DNA of 64,000 nucleotides from Rhodocyclaceae bacterium (GCA_016721505.1 JADKHX010000008.1:179573-243572), one strand, 5' to 3'. Shown: positions 27,916 through 37,362, counted from the first letter of the stretch. Program-made: numbers and translations. Notes: generated from the sequence alone by a model not told the origin.

Positions 27916-29379
27916 GTGATAACCATACCCGCCTTTGATGTTGTTTTGTTCGGAAGTACCGGTGATCTGGCAATGCGTAAGCTTTTGCCCGCCCTCTATT
28001 TTCAGCACAAAGAGGATCGTCTGCCGGACGATGGAAGAATTATTTGTATTGGTCGCAACGCACAAACGCAGGCGGAATACGTGCAGATGGTCAAGACTGC
28101 CGCGATTAAATTTGTCGGTGATGCTTTTGAAGAGAGTTCATGGCTAAGTTTTTCAGCAAGGCTGCAATACCTGCAATTCGATATCACTGACGCAACAGCC
28201 TACAGCCTACTAGCCAATCGCTTGGCCGAAAAGCCAAGCCATGTCCGCGTGTTTTACCTGGCTACCGCGCCGAGCTTGTTCATCGAAATTTGCAAAAATC
28301 TATCCGGCTTCAAGCTAAACAAAGGCAATAGTCGTGTAGTGCTGGAAAAACCGCTGGGCAACGATTTAGCCAGTAGCCGCGCCATAAATGCCGCTGTCGC
28401 CCAGTATTTTGAAGAGCGTCAGGTCTATCGCATTGATCACTATCTTGGCAAGGAAGCTGTGCAAAATCTGCTTGCCTTGCGCTTCGGCAATACGCTGTTC
28501 GAACCCTTATGGCGCCGCGAATGGATCGACAACGTCCAGATCACAGTCACTGAACAAGTGGGCGTCGAAGGTCGTGGCGATTTCTATGAGAAGACCGGCG
28601 CGCTGCGCGACATGGTGCAAAGCCATTTGTTGCAGCTGCTTTGCATGGTGGCGATGGAGCCACCGGCAAATATTGATTCAGACTCGGTACGCGACGAGAA
28701 ACTAAAAATACTGCGTGCCTTGCGTCCATTCACGCCTAACGACATCGCCCAAAAAATTGTGCGCGGGCAGTATCGTGCCGGCGCAATTGGAACCACTGGC
28801 GCGATTGGTTACAGCGATGAAGAGGGAATCGCGCCAGATAGTTGCACTGAAACTTTCGTTGCACTGAGGGCGGAGATTGACACTTGGCGCTGGGCCGGCG
28901 TACCGTTTTTTCTGCGCACCGGCAAGCGTATGCAAGAACGACTGGCGGAGATCGTGATTAATTTCCGCCAAGTTCCCCATGCGATATTTCCGATGACAAG
29001 AAATATTCAGAACGCCAATCGACTCGTCATCCGGCTCCAGCCTGACGAGTCGGTGACACTGCATTTACTGGCAAAACAACCGGGCGGCGATGAAATCAAA
29101 TTGCACCCGGTGACACTCGACCTTGACTCTGACGAATCAGCGAAAACACGACGCCCCGACGCTTACGAACGGCTGCTGACAGATGTTATTCGCGGCCAAT
29201 TAACCCTGTTCATGCGCAGCGACGAACTTGAGGAAGCGTGGACCTGGGTCGAGCCGATTCTTGAAGCGTGGCGAAAGAACGAAGATCCGCCGAAGCTTTA
29301 TCAAGCAGGCAGTTGGGGGCCGGCAGCCAGCACCGCATTGCTCTCGCGCGATGGCTTTTGTTGGCATGAAGAAAGCTGA
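27916..29379 (+). CDS. zwf: glucose-6-phosphate dehydrogenase
   Basis: A 487-residue G6PD that makes 6-phosphogluconolactone and NAD(P)H. FGSTGDLAMRKLLPAL is the coenzyme site, VVLEKPLGND binds substrate and RIDHYLGKEAVQN holds the catalytic His. The start is a GTG at 27916 with AGGA 8 nt upstream; the frame runs back to a TTG at 27865 that lacks homology. No pgl follows, so lactonase must be encoded elsewhere. It is divergent from edd-eda under matching operators. Confidence 0.95.
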   Translation: MITIPAFDVVLFGSTGDLAMRKLLPALYFQHKEDRLPDDGRIICIGRNAQTQAEYVQMVKTAAIKFVGDAFEESSWLSFSARLQYLQFDITDATAYSLLANRLAEKPSHVRVFYLATAPSLFIEICKNLSGFKLNKGNSRVVLEKPLGNDLASSRAINAAVAQYFEERQVYRIDHYLGKEAVQNLLALRFGNTLFEPLWRREWIDNVQITVTEQVGVEGRGDFYEKTGALRDMVQSHLLQLLCMVAMEPPANIDSDSVRDEKLKILRALRPFTPNDIAQKIVRGQYRAGAIGTTGAIGYSDEEGIAPDSCTETFVALRAEIDTWRWAGVPFFLRTGKRMQERLAEIVINFRQVPHAIFPMTRNIQNANRLVIRLQPDESVTLHLLAKQPGGDEIKLHPVTLDLDSDESAKTRRPDAYERLLTDVIRGQLTLFMRSDELEEAWTWVEPILEAWRKNEDPPKLYQAGSWGPAASTALLSRDGFCWHEES

Positions 29380-29429
29380 TGCGATAGCGCGCGATTCGGT
29401 CGCCCACCGGCACGAAGCGTAGGCGCAAT

Positions 29430-29459
29430 CACCAGTTGGTGCTGGTGAAACGCTGTCAT
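29430..29459 (+). repeat. dispersed repeat copy 4 (short form)
   Basis: CACCAGTTGGTGCTGGTGAA then ACGCTGTCAT, 50 nt after the zwf stop and in the same direction, abutting the end of the convergent gene. Confidence 0.88.
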
Positions 29460-30281
29460 TCAGAAATACTTCAGAATATCTTCTGCTTGCCGCTCACTAT
29501 CAGCACGCAACAGGTCGCGCTGAATCGCGGCGTGGCCCGAGCCGGCAATCACCAATACCCGCTCGCCGCGTGTGGCGTGAGTTTGCACAATCGAATACAT
29601 GCGCAAATTGCGCTGCCACCAATTCGCCGCGCTATCTGCGCCATAGAACAAGCCCTTTTCTGTGCCCACTGCATTCAGCAACATATAAAAACCTTTGTTG
29701 CGATTGTCTTCGGCCGGCGCATTACTCATCGTCAAAATTTGCTGCAGACTCATGCGGCGATGAGCTTGATTGAGGCGCGCTGATTCCGCATCAATCAACT
29801 GCGTTAGCTTTTGTTCAAAGACCGGTTCGCTAGCCAAGTAACCCCAGAGTTTGTCTTCAAAGGCTGGCGTATCGACATCAAATCCATACACGCGCTGATT
29901 GCCGGCGAGCTTGGCGACGCGAAATCCGATTTGATAAATTTCATTTTTCGGTAGCTCAAATTTGCCGGCAAGGAAATTGGCATAACGTTCATTCATCACT
30001 GCGTCTTTGTCCGCCCGGTATTCCAGCAAAATTTTGGTCGGCGCAAAGCGCGCAATTCGTTTGCTTAGTGCAACAAGGTAGGTCTGCTCGCGCGCTTGCA
30101 TCACATCGATCGGGGTGTATTTGACCGCATCAAATCCCGGATTGTCGAAATGAAACAAGCCCAGAAACATCACTTTGCCGGGCGCTGTGACTTTGTCTGC
30201 CGCCTGGGCAAACGCAGCGAAGCTTGTTACCAACGCAAGCAATGCCGCAAGAAAAAATCGTGTGCTTGTGCGCATCAACAT
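29460..30281 (-). CDS. secreted DUF5694-like protein
   Basis: A 273-residue protein with a clear Sec signal peptide (RTSTRFFLAALLALVTSFAA, cleavage near AQA-AD). The mature part has MFLGLFHFDNPG, KILLEYRAD and VLVIAGSGHA. These patterns fit the DUF5694 family (related to TraB/ChaN-type folds, where Gly-x-His and Glu-bearing motifs recur); this is from memory of the family, and no activity is known. The ATG lies just upstream of the Arg-rich signal start. It converges with zwf. Confidence 0.65.
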   Translation of the reverse strand: MLMRTSTRFFLAALLALVTSFAAFAQAADKVTAPGKVMFLGLFHFDNPGFDAVKYTPIDVMQAREQTYLVALSKRIARFAPTKILLEYRADKDAVMNERYANFLAGKFELPKNEIYQIGFRVAKLAGNQRVYGFDVDTPAFEDKLWGYLASEPVFEQKLTQLIDAESARLNQAHRRMSLQQILTMSNAPAEDNRNKGFYMLLNAVGTEKGLFYGADSAANWWQRNLRMYSIVQTHATRGERVLVIAGSGHAAIQRDLLRADSERQAEDILKYF

Positions 30282-30359
30282 GAAATGCTCCTGATAGATT
30301 TTGTGACCAACAATGGTGGAAATTTCGCAGTTTTGTGCGCAGATTCGCGAGCGCGATGA

Positions 30360-30782
30360 TTACAACACTTCGGCTAATACTGCCAAGGCAATCCAAGGCC
30401 AAACGAGATTCATGAAACACCAATACCAAGTGATCAGTGTTGCCGGTGTGGCAGGCGGCCCCAGCGCATCGGCAGCAGGTTTTGTTTTGGCAAAAACCAG
30501 ATAGGCCAGCATGATGATCAATACAGGGCCGAGCGAGGTGCTCACCCAAAATCCTAAAACTGTCATCCAAGCGACCCAGCCAAGATCACGTCCGCGCTTG
30601 ACTGCAGCGAAGCTGGCGAACAACAGATTGACCGCCACCAAGACAATCAACACAGGTAAAGATCGACCAGCGCCACCCGTGCCGTGGGTGGCCAAACCCA
30701 AACCATAAATCAACAGCCCCAGGCAATTGAGCGCTGGCAAAACACCAAACGCAAAAAAACGCGCGCGGTCGTAACGCTGCAT
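30360..30782 (-). CDS. DUF805-like small membrane protein
   Basis: A 140-residue protein with four hydrophobic helices (about residues 8-28, 42-60, 68-96, 112-136). The KRGRDLGWVAW segment between helices 2 and 3 resembles the R-x-H/R-D-x-G motif of DUF805 proteins. Function unknown. It ends about 100 nt from the secreted-protein gene and begins 7 nt after the YCII gene stop, so the two may be co-transcribed. Confidence 0.6.
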   Translation of the reverse strand: MQRYDRARFFAFGVLPALNCLGLLIYGLGLATHGTGGAGRSLPVLIVLVAVNLLFASFAAVKRGRDLGWVAWMTVLGFWVSTSLGPVLIIMLAYLVFAKTKPAADALGPPATPATLITWYWCFMNLVWPWIALAVLAEVL

Positions 30783-30788
30783 GCAATG

Positions 30789-31310
30789 CTATTCAGGGAC
30801 GGCAAAACACCGGCTGCGAAAAAATGCGTTAGAGCGCCGCCCGGAGCTATTGCGTTCGTAGGCATCGCCAGACGCCAGCTCCGCTACTTTTGGCGTGCTA
30901 GCGCTCGCCACTGCTGGCGGGCTGGCTTGCACTGCCACCGCATAAGGGTGCAAGGTCGCGGTCATTAGTTTGGCGGCGACTGCCGGGTCTTCGTTCATAA
31001 AACGTTCTGCGGCTTCGTGGCTTTCGGCTTTGAATATCACCAGACCGAAGGTCTTGTCGAGTGGCTCGGTGGTGCGACCGGCGAGTATCACTTGGCCACT
31101 CCTGGCCGCCTTTTGCAAGCGCGCAAAGTGCGCACCGACCACGCGGTTGTCGGCGTCGGACCACAGCTTTTCGTGTTGCATGGCGGGGGCAACGTGCAGC
31201 ATATAAACGTATTGCTTCAGCTTTTCTGCTTCCTGCGCATGTGCCGATAGTGAAAGTGCGGCGGCGGCAATAGAGAGCGTTGTCAGAACCAATTTGCTCA
31301 TCGTGTTCAT
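30789..31310 (-). CDS. secreted YCII-related domain protein
   Basis: A 173-residue protein: signal peptide (LVLTTLSIAAAALSLSAHAQ), then a YCII-like domain (about residues 35-120) with FARLQKAARSGQVILAGRTT and AERFMNEDPAV, the usual His-Asp-type fold of dimeric alpha-beta barrel proteins. Start at 31310 is supported by AAGGAG 7 nt upstream. The C-terminal 45 residues are Ala/Ser-rich and not part of the domain. Their DNA (about 30865-30885) weakly resembles the dispersed repeat, which may be how the tail arose. Role unknown. Confidence 0.7.
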   Translation of the reverse strand: MNTMSKLVLTTLSIAAAALSLSAHAQEAEKLKQYVYMLHVAPAMQHEKLWSDADNRVVGAHFARLQKAARSGQVILAGRTTEPLDKTFGLVIFKAESHEAAERFMNEDPAVAAKLMTATLHPYAVAVQASPPAVASASTPKVAELASGDAYERNSSGRRSNAFFRSRCFAVPE

Positions 31311-31384
31311 CGGCCTACTCCTTCTTTTCCTCAAATCAGTTCTTCAAGGTTAACACCAAAAGACGAATCCACAACATAGCTGCG

Positions 31385-31861
31385 CTATTTCTGCGCCGGA
31401 TGGTGGTACTCCGCACCCAGCTTGAACACACCACTGGCGCGCACAGCGGTAACGCCATCGGCCTGCACCAGGCATTGAGCGAAGACCATGCTGCGAGTGA
31501 CGCGCAGCACATCAGTGCGGGCTTCGAGCCAGGCATCGAGCGGCACCGGGGCGAGAAAATCGGTGTTCAGGCTGATGGTGGGCAAAAAGCGATTGATGTT
31601 TTCTTGATAGATCACCCCCATCGGCATCGCCATATCGACAAAGCTCATCAACATGCCGCCATGGCACACATCCATCGGGTTGCAATGGCGCTTTTCCACG
31701 CGCATGCCGAGCAGAAATTGCTTGCCGTCCTGCCGATGCAGCAGCGGCCCGTTTATCGCCATGTAGGGCCCGCCAATCGAGAAATTGAAGGCTTTGTAAC
31801 CGGCGGGGATGGCGAGTTCACTCTGGCTCTCTGCCTTTGCCGGATGTTTCGATGCGTTCAT
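31385..31861 (-). CDS. PaaI-family hotdog thioesterase
   Basis: A 158-residue hotdog-fold protein. NPMDVCHGGMLMSFVDMAM carries the Asn/Gly/Asp pattern of PaaI-type acyl-CoA thioesterases, and LNTDFLAPVPLDAWLEA is the second strand pair. It would hydrolyse short or aromatic acyl-CoA in the cytosol. It lies downstream of the 878-residue electron-transfer gene, separated by a repeat copy. Confidence 0.85.
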   Translation of the reverse strand: MNASKHPAKAESQSELAIPAGYKAFNFSIGGPYMAINGPLLHRQDGKQFLLGMRVEKRHCNPMDVCHGGMLMSFVDMAMPMGVIYQENINRFLPTISLNTDFLAPVPLDAWLEARTDVLRVTRSMVFAQCLVQADGVTAVRASGVFKLGAEYHHPAQK

Positions 31862-31891
31862 TGTTTTCCTTTGTGTAAATCCTTACTTCAA

Positions 31892-31917
31892 CGGCGTTCT
31901 GCCAGCACCAACTGGCA
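31892..31917 (-). repeat. dispersed repeat copy 5 (short form)
   Basis: The minus strand reads TGCCAGTTGGTGCTGGCAGA then ACGCCG, 15 nt after the stop of the 878-residue gene and in the same direction. Confidence 0.85.
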
Positions 31918-31932
31918 GACCGAGCGAAAATC

Positions 31933-34569
31933 TTATACGCTGCCCAGCGCCGCCCAATCCTTATTTCTCAAGCGTTCGATGATGCCGGAAAGATTGGCCC
32001 GCGATTGAATCACCTGCCCGACATCCTGGCCGGTGCCGGGAGGGCCAACGAAAACTGCGCCAACAATTCGGCCATCCGAAATGAACAGCCGTCGATGTTC
32101 ATTCTCCGGTTCATTGGCATCAAAAATTTCCTCGATGCCGTCGCCACCTTCCAGACTACCGAAGCCCTTGACATCGATGCCGTCCATTTTCAAACTCACC
32201 AGTGTGCTCGGCGGTGAATAGCTGGCGTCTTTGCCGAACAGCGTTGCCGCAGCAACCGCCGCCTGCGCGGTGCCCACCGCCCACAGACCGCTGACCGCGC
32301 CAGAGAGTTCGGCGACATCACCAGCGGCAAAAATATCGGGGTCCGAGGTTCGCATCGCGGCGTCAACAATCACGCCGCGTTTTACCTCCAGTCCGGCGGC
32401 AGCGGCAAGCTCGCTATTGGCCTTGACGCCAGCGCAGGCGATATAAATTTCGGCATCAAGTAGATCGCCATTGCTGAGTTCAACTTGCTCAACCCGGGCA
32501 TTGCCGAAGACTTTGGCCACCGATGCACCGGTAATCACTTTGATGCCCAAGCCTTCCAGATATTTGCGCAGTATGGCGCTACCCTTTTCATCCAACTCCT
32601 TATTCATCAGCCGCTCGGCGCGTTGAATGATGGTGGTCTTGACGTTGAGGCGACGCAGCGCGTCGGCGGCCTCGATGCCGAGCACGCCACCGCCGAGCAC
32701 CACCGCACGCTCGCAGGCATGTTGCTGCCGCCAAGCCCTGATGATCTGCGCGTCGGCAGCCTCACGCAGCACAAAGCAGCCGGGTAACTGCGTCCCCTCG
32801 GCGGGCGGCACGATGGCACGCGAGCCCATGGCGAGCACCAATTTGTCATACGCCAATGACTCCCCTGTGCCGAGCTTGACCTGTTTGCCGTCGCGGTCAA
32901 TCGCCACCGCTTGGGTGTTCAGCCAAACATCAACCGACTTCTTTTCAAACCACTCCGGCGACATCAGATACAGGTCTTCCAGTCCCGTCCGCCCATAGAG
33001 CAGGCGGCCGATAGCCATGCGGTTGTAAAACTGGTGGCTCTCGCGCGCCACCACGTCAATTTTGCAGCTTGCGCTATGCCGACGGACTTCATCTGCCACC
33101 GCCATGCCGGCCGTACCATTGCCGATGATGACGACTTTTTGGACACCCGTCTCGACGCCAAGGTCGCGCTGGTTTTCCGGCGGCGGCGGCTCCGGCAGAT
33201 CGTTCGGGTTCATGCCCAAATCTATCGTCACGCCACCACCGGTGGCCTTGCACACGCAAGCCATTCGCGCCCGACCTTCAAGTCCCAGGCGGCGCAATGT
33301 CGCCAGCTCGTCATCGGACGGCGGGCTGAGTGACTCCATGCCTTCGACAATCGCAATCGGGTCGGCACCGCACATGCCCATGCGGCAGCCGAAATCAAGC
33401 GTCAAGCCGGCTGACTCGATCCCGTCGAGCAAGGTTCGCGTTGGATCGGCAGCAAAACTACGCCCGGATTTTCGTTCGCTGACGAGGTCTTCGGCGCCTG
33501 CATTGCGGCGAACGATATCGATCTTGACGCCGACCCTGGGTTCCGCCTTGCCGCTATCGAGCGCGCGAAAATCGGCCTCTGCCGACATGCCAAGAAAAAT
33601 GACACGAACACCAACCACAATTGCTGTGAAGAACGGCAACATCAAGACCCAATCCGGCGCCTGCACTCCCGCCAAGCCGCCCAGCGTATTGACGATCCCC
33701 GCGCCGGTATACCAATAAAAAATGACCAGCGCCGACATGGCCGAAATAGCCGCGGCACGGAAATCGGTGACGCTGATAAAAATGCGCGCCGCCATGTAGA
33801 TGCCCAAGGTAGTGATGATCCAACCGGCCAGATAAAGATAGTAGGTAACGAGGCTGGTCTGGGCCAAATCCTGCGCAGTAAAAAAGCCGATAGCGAAACC
33901 CGGCAATCCGGCGACGAAAAACTTTTTGTGGCCGGCATACCAGGGATCTTTGTCGGCAAGATCGCTCAGAAATGCCGCGCGCGGATTGAAGTCGTAGCAG
34001 TTCTTTTGGCAACCGACACAGGTCGGGCAATAGCCATTGCGGATGGTGACAACCGGCGCATGGCCATAGGCCTTTTGAATCGGTGCCAGCGGACAAAAAG
34101 TGCCGCACCAACCACTGCGGCCTTTGTAGAAAACCCCGCCGATGAATGCCAGCGCCAGCGCACCGAATACCAGCACCAACAGCGCCGCTGGTTCTTTATT
34201 GAAATAGACGTGACGCAAACTGACGAGAAAGAAAAAAGTCAGTACGGAGATGAAATAGGCCAAGTTTTTGAAGCGAACCGGCAAGGTAAGTTCTTTGGAA
34301 AAACCAAAGGTGCGCGGGATTTGATTGACCAAAGCCATCGGGCAAATCTGCCGCCAAATTCCCGGCGCGAGAGCGAATAGCAAAGGCAGCGAGGGAATCA
34401 AAACCTTCCAAAAAAGCGCAAAGCCGGAAGCCGGATTGGTTGCCACCAACCACATGATGACCAGCATGACGGCGAAGGTCGCGATGCGAAAGCTCCACCA
34501 GAAGTTGGACGGAAGCTGCGCCGGCATATCCAGATAACTGGGAAAGGGTTTCTTGATGATGTCGCTCAT
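31933..34569 (-). CDS. membrane 4Fe-4S / 2Fe-2S / FAD-NAD(P) oxidoreductase fusion
   Basis: An 878-residue fusion of three modules. Residues 1-330 are polytopic membrane with GWCGTFCP (C155, C159) and CPTCVGCQKNC (C181, C184, C187, C191), as in NosR/YccM-type ferredoxin membrane proteins. Residues 350-455 are a plant-type ferredoxin with C395 and C400; the third ligand position (403) is Asp and a CVC pair (C438, C440) follows. Residues 475-878 are an FAD/NAD(P) reductase like the NirB flavin domain, with IIGNGTAGMAVADEV and VVLGGGVLGIEAADAL. It likely passes electrons between NAD(P)H and the membrane. The cNMP-binding gene lies 39 nt upstream and is probably co-transcribed. Substrate unknown. 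Confidence 0.8.
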   Translation of the reverse strand: MSDIIKKPFPSYLDMPAQLPSNFWWSFRIATFAVMLVIMWLVATNPASGFALFWKVLIPSLPLLFALAPGIWRQICPMALVNQIPRTFGFSKELTLPVRFKNLAYFISVLTFFFLVSLRHVYFNKEPAALLVLVFGALALAFIGGVFYKGRSGWCGTFCPLAPIQKAYGHAPVVTIRNGYCPTCVGCQKNCYDFNPRAAFLSDLADKDPWYAGHKKFFVAGLPGFAIGFFTAQDLAQTSLVTYYLYLAGWIITTLGIYMAARIFISVTDFRAAAISAMSALVIFYWYTGAGIVNTLGGLAGVQAPDWVLMLPFFTAIVVGVRVIFLGMSAEADFRALDSGKAEPRVGVKIDIVRRNAGAEDLVSERKSGRSFAADPTRTLLDGIESAGLTLDFGCRMGMCGADPIAIVEGMESLSPPSDDELATLRRLGLEGRARMACVCKATGGGVTIDLGMNPNDLPEPPPPENQRDLGVETGVQKVVIIGNGTAGMAVADEVRRHSASCKIDVVARESHQFYNRMAIGRLLYGRTGLEDLYLMSPEWFEKKSVDVWLNTQAVAIDRDGKQVKLGTGESLAYDKLVLAMGSRAIVPPAEGTQLPGCFVLREAADAQIIRAWRQQHACERAVVLGGGVLGIEAADALRRLNVKTTIIQRAERLMNKELDEKGSAILRKYLEGLGIKVITGASVAKVFGNARVEQVELSNGDLLDAEIYIACAGVKANSELAAAAGLEVKRGVIVDAAMRTSDPDIFAAGDVAELSGAVSGLWAVGTAQAAVAAATLFGKDASYSPPSTLVSLKMDGIDVKGFGSLEGGDGIEEIFDANEPENEHRRLFISDGRIVGAVFVGPPGTGQDVGQVIQSRANLSGIIERLRNKDWAALGSV

Positions 34570-34608
34570 TGCTTGTGCCTAGTTGGGTGCGTGAAGGTTC
34601 GCAAAAAC

Positions 34609-35061
34609 TCAGGAAGCCGCCAGCCGCGTTGTCCAGCGCAGCCGCATCGCCAGCACACGGCCCAGATCAAACAACATCTTGCGCGCGATCTCCGGTTCCC
34701 ACGCTGCCAGCGTATCCAGATCGTCGCGCGTCACCCGCACGGCACTGCCCTTGGATTTTGCGCGGATCGTCGCGCTGCGCAGCGCGCCGTCAAAAAACGA
34801 AATCTCGCCAAACACCGAGCCCTCGGGGATGGTCGCCAGCACTTTGTCGCCAATGGTCACTTCCACTTCGCCACTGGTCAGAATGTAGAAAGAATCATCC
34901 TTGTCGCCGGCGCGAATGAGGTCATCCCCGGCACGAAACACGCGACTCTTGACGATCTTCAGTACCCGCGCCCAATCTTCGCTGGAAAGGTCAGCCAGGA
35001 AGGTGATCTCCTGTAACGGTTCCACCGAATCTGCGGCGTTCGAATAGTCAAAGAGTCCCAA
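34609..35061 (-). CDS. cyclic nucleotide-binding domain protein (no DNA-binding domain)
   Basis: A 150-residue single CNB domain: RAGDDLIRAGDKDDSFYILT, SGEVEV, then the phosphate-binding cassette GSVFGEISFFDGALRSATI with the Gly-Glu and Arg that contact the cyclic phosphate. There is no HTH, so it is not a Crp-type regulator; it probably acts by protein contact. An AAAGGAAA ribosome site precedes the ATG. It sits 39 nt upstream of the electron-transfer fusion, suggesting that cAMP or cGMP modulates that enzyme. A class III cyclase lies about 8 kb away. Confidence 0.82.
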   Translation of the reverse strand: MGLFDYSNAADSVEPLQEITFLADLSSEDWARVLKIVKSRVFRAGDDLIRAGDKDDSFYILTSGEVEVTIGDKVLATIPEGSVFGEISFFDGALRSATIRAKSKGSAVRVTRDDLDTLAAWEPEIARKMLFDLGRVLAMRLRWTTRLAAS

Positions 35062-35242
35062 TCAATTTCCTTTCAGCTGATCGCTTGAGAGCAGGACAAG
35101 AGGTGCAGCATTTGCAAACGTAGCCGATCCAAATAGAACGCAAATGGAGTGGATCGCCGCTGCATGCTTTGAAGTGTAACGCCTGTTTAGCCGTCGCCAT
35201 CTGCTAGATTGGCGGCCACTAAAAACCAATGGTGAGATTGAA

Positions 35243-36415
35243 ATGTTGAATACCAATGCACTGCACACCGCCATGCGGGCGCAGGTTGATCAGGATTTTC
35301 TGCCTTGCGTATCGACGGCGCTGCTGCGCGGCAAAGACGTAGTCGATACGTTTTGCTATGGCTACGCCGACAAAGAGGCGGGAATTCCGCTGCGCGAGGA
35401 CCATATTTTTCGCGCCTTTTCCAACACCAAGCTGGTGACTTCCTGCGCGGTGCTGTTGCTGTGGGAAGACGGCCTCTTGCAGTTTGACGACCCGATTGAA
35501 AAATACATTCCGGAGCTTGGCAACCGCCAGGTGCTGCGGCCCGACGCAACGCGCATCGACGATACCGAGCCGGCCAAATCGCCCATCACCATCCGCCAGT
35601 TGATGACGCATACCTCGGGGTTGTCGTATGGCATTTTTGATCCGACTACCCTGCTGGCAAAGGCCTACAGCGCAGCCGAATTGCGCCACCCCGGCAGGCC
35701 GATGAAGGATTTCATTACCGCATTGGCGCCACTGCCGCTGGCGTCGCACCCCGGCACGCGCTGGGAGTATTCGATTTCCACCGACGTTCTGGCGTATCTG
35801 GTTGAGGTGATTTCCGGCCAGACCTTTGGCACCTTTATCGCCCAGCGCATCTTTGCGCCGCTAGGGATGGTCGATACCGATTTCTTTGTGCCGGAATCCA
35901 AACGCAACCGGCTGACCACGCTGTATGTCGGCCACGATATCGCCAACCCGATGCTGCCCGGCCTGCTACGCGCTGATGCCGCGCCCTTCCCCGGCGCATA
36001 CCTCAATCGCGCGGCTTTCGAATCCGGTGGCGGCGGGCTGGTCACCACCTTGGGCGATATGGTGCGGCTGATACAAAGCCTGATCCCCGGCGGGCAAATG
36101 CTGCTCAAGCCAGACACCATCGCGATGATGGCGACCAATCAACTCCCTGCCGGCATGTGGGTGCAGTTCCCCAATGCGCCGGCAATGGTCGGGCGCGCAT
36201 TTGGCTTGGGCTCATCGGTGGCCCTTCACCCGGCGCCCTACGACCCGAAAGAAGTCACCGGCGAAGTGAGCTGGGGCGGTCTCGCCGGAACCGCGTGGTG
36301 GATCAACCCGCGCCTGAACATCGCCGGCGTGCTGATGACCCAGCGCTTTTACGGACAGGGTGGCATCTACACGGTGATTTTCAAGAACGAGGCTTATAAG
36401 GCGCTGGGCTATTAA
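35243..36415 (+). CDS. beta-lactamase-fold serine hydrolase (class C / EstB-like)
   Basis: A 390-residue penicillin-binding-like serine hydrolase. FSNTKLVTS provides the SxxK nucleophile and base, WEYSISTDVLAYLVE the YSx motif, and ITIRQLMTHTSGLSYG is family typical. No signal peptide is seen, so a cytosolic esterase or peptidase (EstB-like) is more likely than a resistance enzyme. The C terminus has the usual GGLAGTAWWINP segment in place of KTG. It is monocistronic and divergent from the CNB gene across a 181-nt gap. Confidence 0.85.
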   Translation: MLNTNALHTAMRAQVDQDFLPCVSTALLRGKDVVDTFCYGYADKEAGIPLREDHIFRAFSNTKLVTSCAVLLLWEDGLLQFDDPIEKYIPELGNRQVLRPDATRIDDTEPAKSPITIRQLMTHTSGLSYGIFDPTTLLAKAYSAAELRHPGRPMKDFITALAPLPLASHPGTRWEYSISTDVLAYLVEVISGQTFGTFIAQRIFAPLGMVDTDFFVPESKRNRLTTLYVGHDIANPMLPGLLRADAAPFPGAYLNRAAFESGGGGLVTTLGDMVRLIQSLIPGGQMLLKPDTIAMMATNQLPAGMWVQFPNAPAMVGRAFGLGSSVALHPAPYDPKEVTGEVSWGGLAGTAWWINPRLNIAGVLMTQRFYGQGGIYTVIFKNEAYKALGY

Positions 36416-36546
36416 GGGCTAGGAGACGAAGCTAAATGGAGATCAAATAATTGCAAAGTGCTGGTATGTTTTAGCATTCGGCAAAGCGCACATAATGGCG
36501 AGCTAATGCTTACCGTTTTTGAATCGACCTCAAGGAAAAAAGCTAA

Positions 36547-37335
36547 ATGAAAATGAAAACAACACGACTTGCAATGGCACTGCTGATTATGGGTAGCCAA
36601 TTGGGCAGTAACGCTGTTTTTGCCGCCGACGCGGCGCCTAAAGCTGCTGCCATTGATGTATCTACGGCGGCTCTGGTCGAATTTTTGTCTGCAGGCGCCG
36701 CGCCCGGGGCAGAGACGGACAACCGTCGCGCCGCCTTGCAAAAAGAGCTGACGCTCCAAGATGCGATTATTGCCGAGGCCAATAAGTTGCAAGTGATCGA
36801 CCAGCGCAACGTACAAATCAGAATGGAAATTGCGCGTCGTCAGGCCATCGTGGTGGCTTATTGGGCTGATTTTGTCCGCCGCAATCCTATCGCCGAAGCG
36901 ACCATGACCGATGCCTACGCAAAGCTGGTGGCCGCCAACGGAAACCGGCAGTATCAGCTGAGCCACATTGTGGTGGCAGACGAGGCGGCAGCGCAGAAGG
37001 TCATGAATGAATTGAAAAAGCCGAAGGCCTCATTCGCGGCGGTGGCGAAAAGCCAGTCATTAGAAAAACAAACAGGCGCAAACGGCGGCGACCTGGGTTG
37101 GCGCTGGAAGACTGAAATCGCTCCGCTCATCGCCGACAAGATCGTTGCTGCCAAACCCGGCGATTTGATCGGGCCGAACAAGAACGCCAATGGCGCGGTG
37201 TCGATTGTCAAATTGGAAGCGAGTCGTGAGCAGCAGATGCCCGAGTACGAAAAACTGAAGCCGCAGATTGAAAAATCATTTCGGCAACAACTGGAGCGGC
37301 AAGAGCTAGCACGCCTGAGTAAGCCAGCGGGCTAA
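36547..37335 (+). CDS. periplasmic parvulin-type peptidyl-prolyl isomerase
   Basis: A 262-residue protein: signal peptide (about residues 1-26, ending VFA-AD), an N-terminal helical SurA/PrsA-like segment, and a parvulin domain at about residues 135-225 with QYQLSHIVVADEAAAQKV, GGDLGWRW and VSIVKLE. It would help fold exported proteins, which fits a genome with type II secretion. AAGGA precedes the ATG. It is shorter than SurA, with one parvulin domain. Confidence 0.85.
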   Translation: MKMKTTRLAMALLIMGSQLGSNAVFAADAAPKAAAIDVSTAALVEFLSAGAAPGAETDNRRAALQKELTLQDAIIAEANKLQVIDQRNVQIRMEIARRQAIVVAYWADFVRRNPIAEATMTDAYAKLVAANGNRQYQLSHIVVADEAAAQKVMNELKKPKASFAAVAKSQSLEKQTGANGGDLGWRWKTEIAPLIADKIVAAKPGDLIGPNKNANGAVSIVKLEASREQQMPEYEKLKPQIEKSFRQQLERQELARLSKPAG

Positions 37336-37362
37336 TGTAGCGGTGGTGCGGCGGCAGCGGCG

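Noticed and set aside
31281..32008. 242-codon plus-strand frame over the YCII and PaaI genes
   Set aside because: Shadow of two convincing minus-strand genes with start sites and motifs.
34573..35016. 147-codon plus-strand frame opposite the CNB gene
   Set aside because: The CNB motifs are on the minus strand with a good ribosome site; this frame has Arg/His-rich shadow composition.
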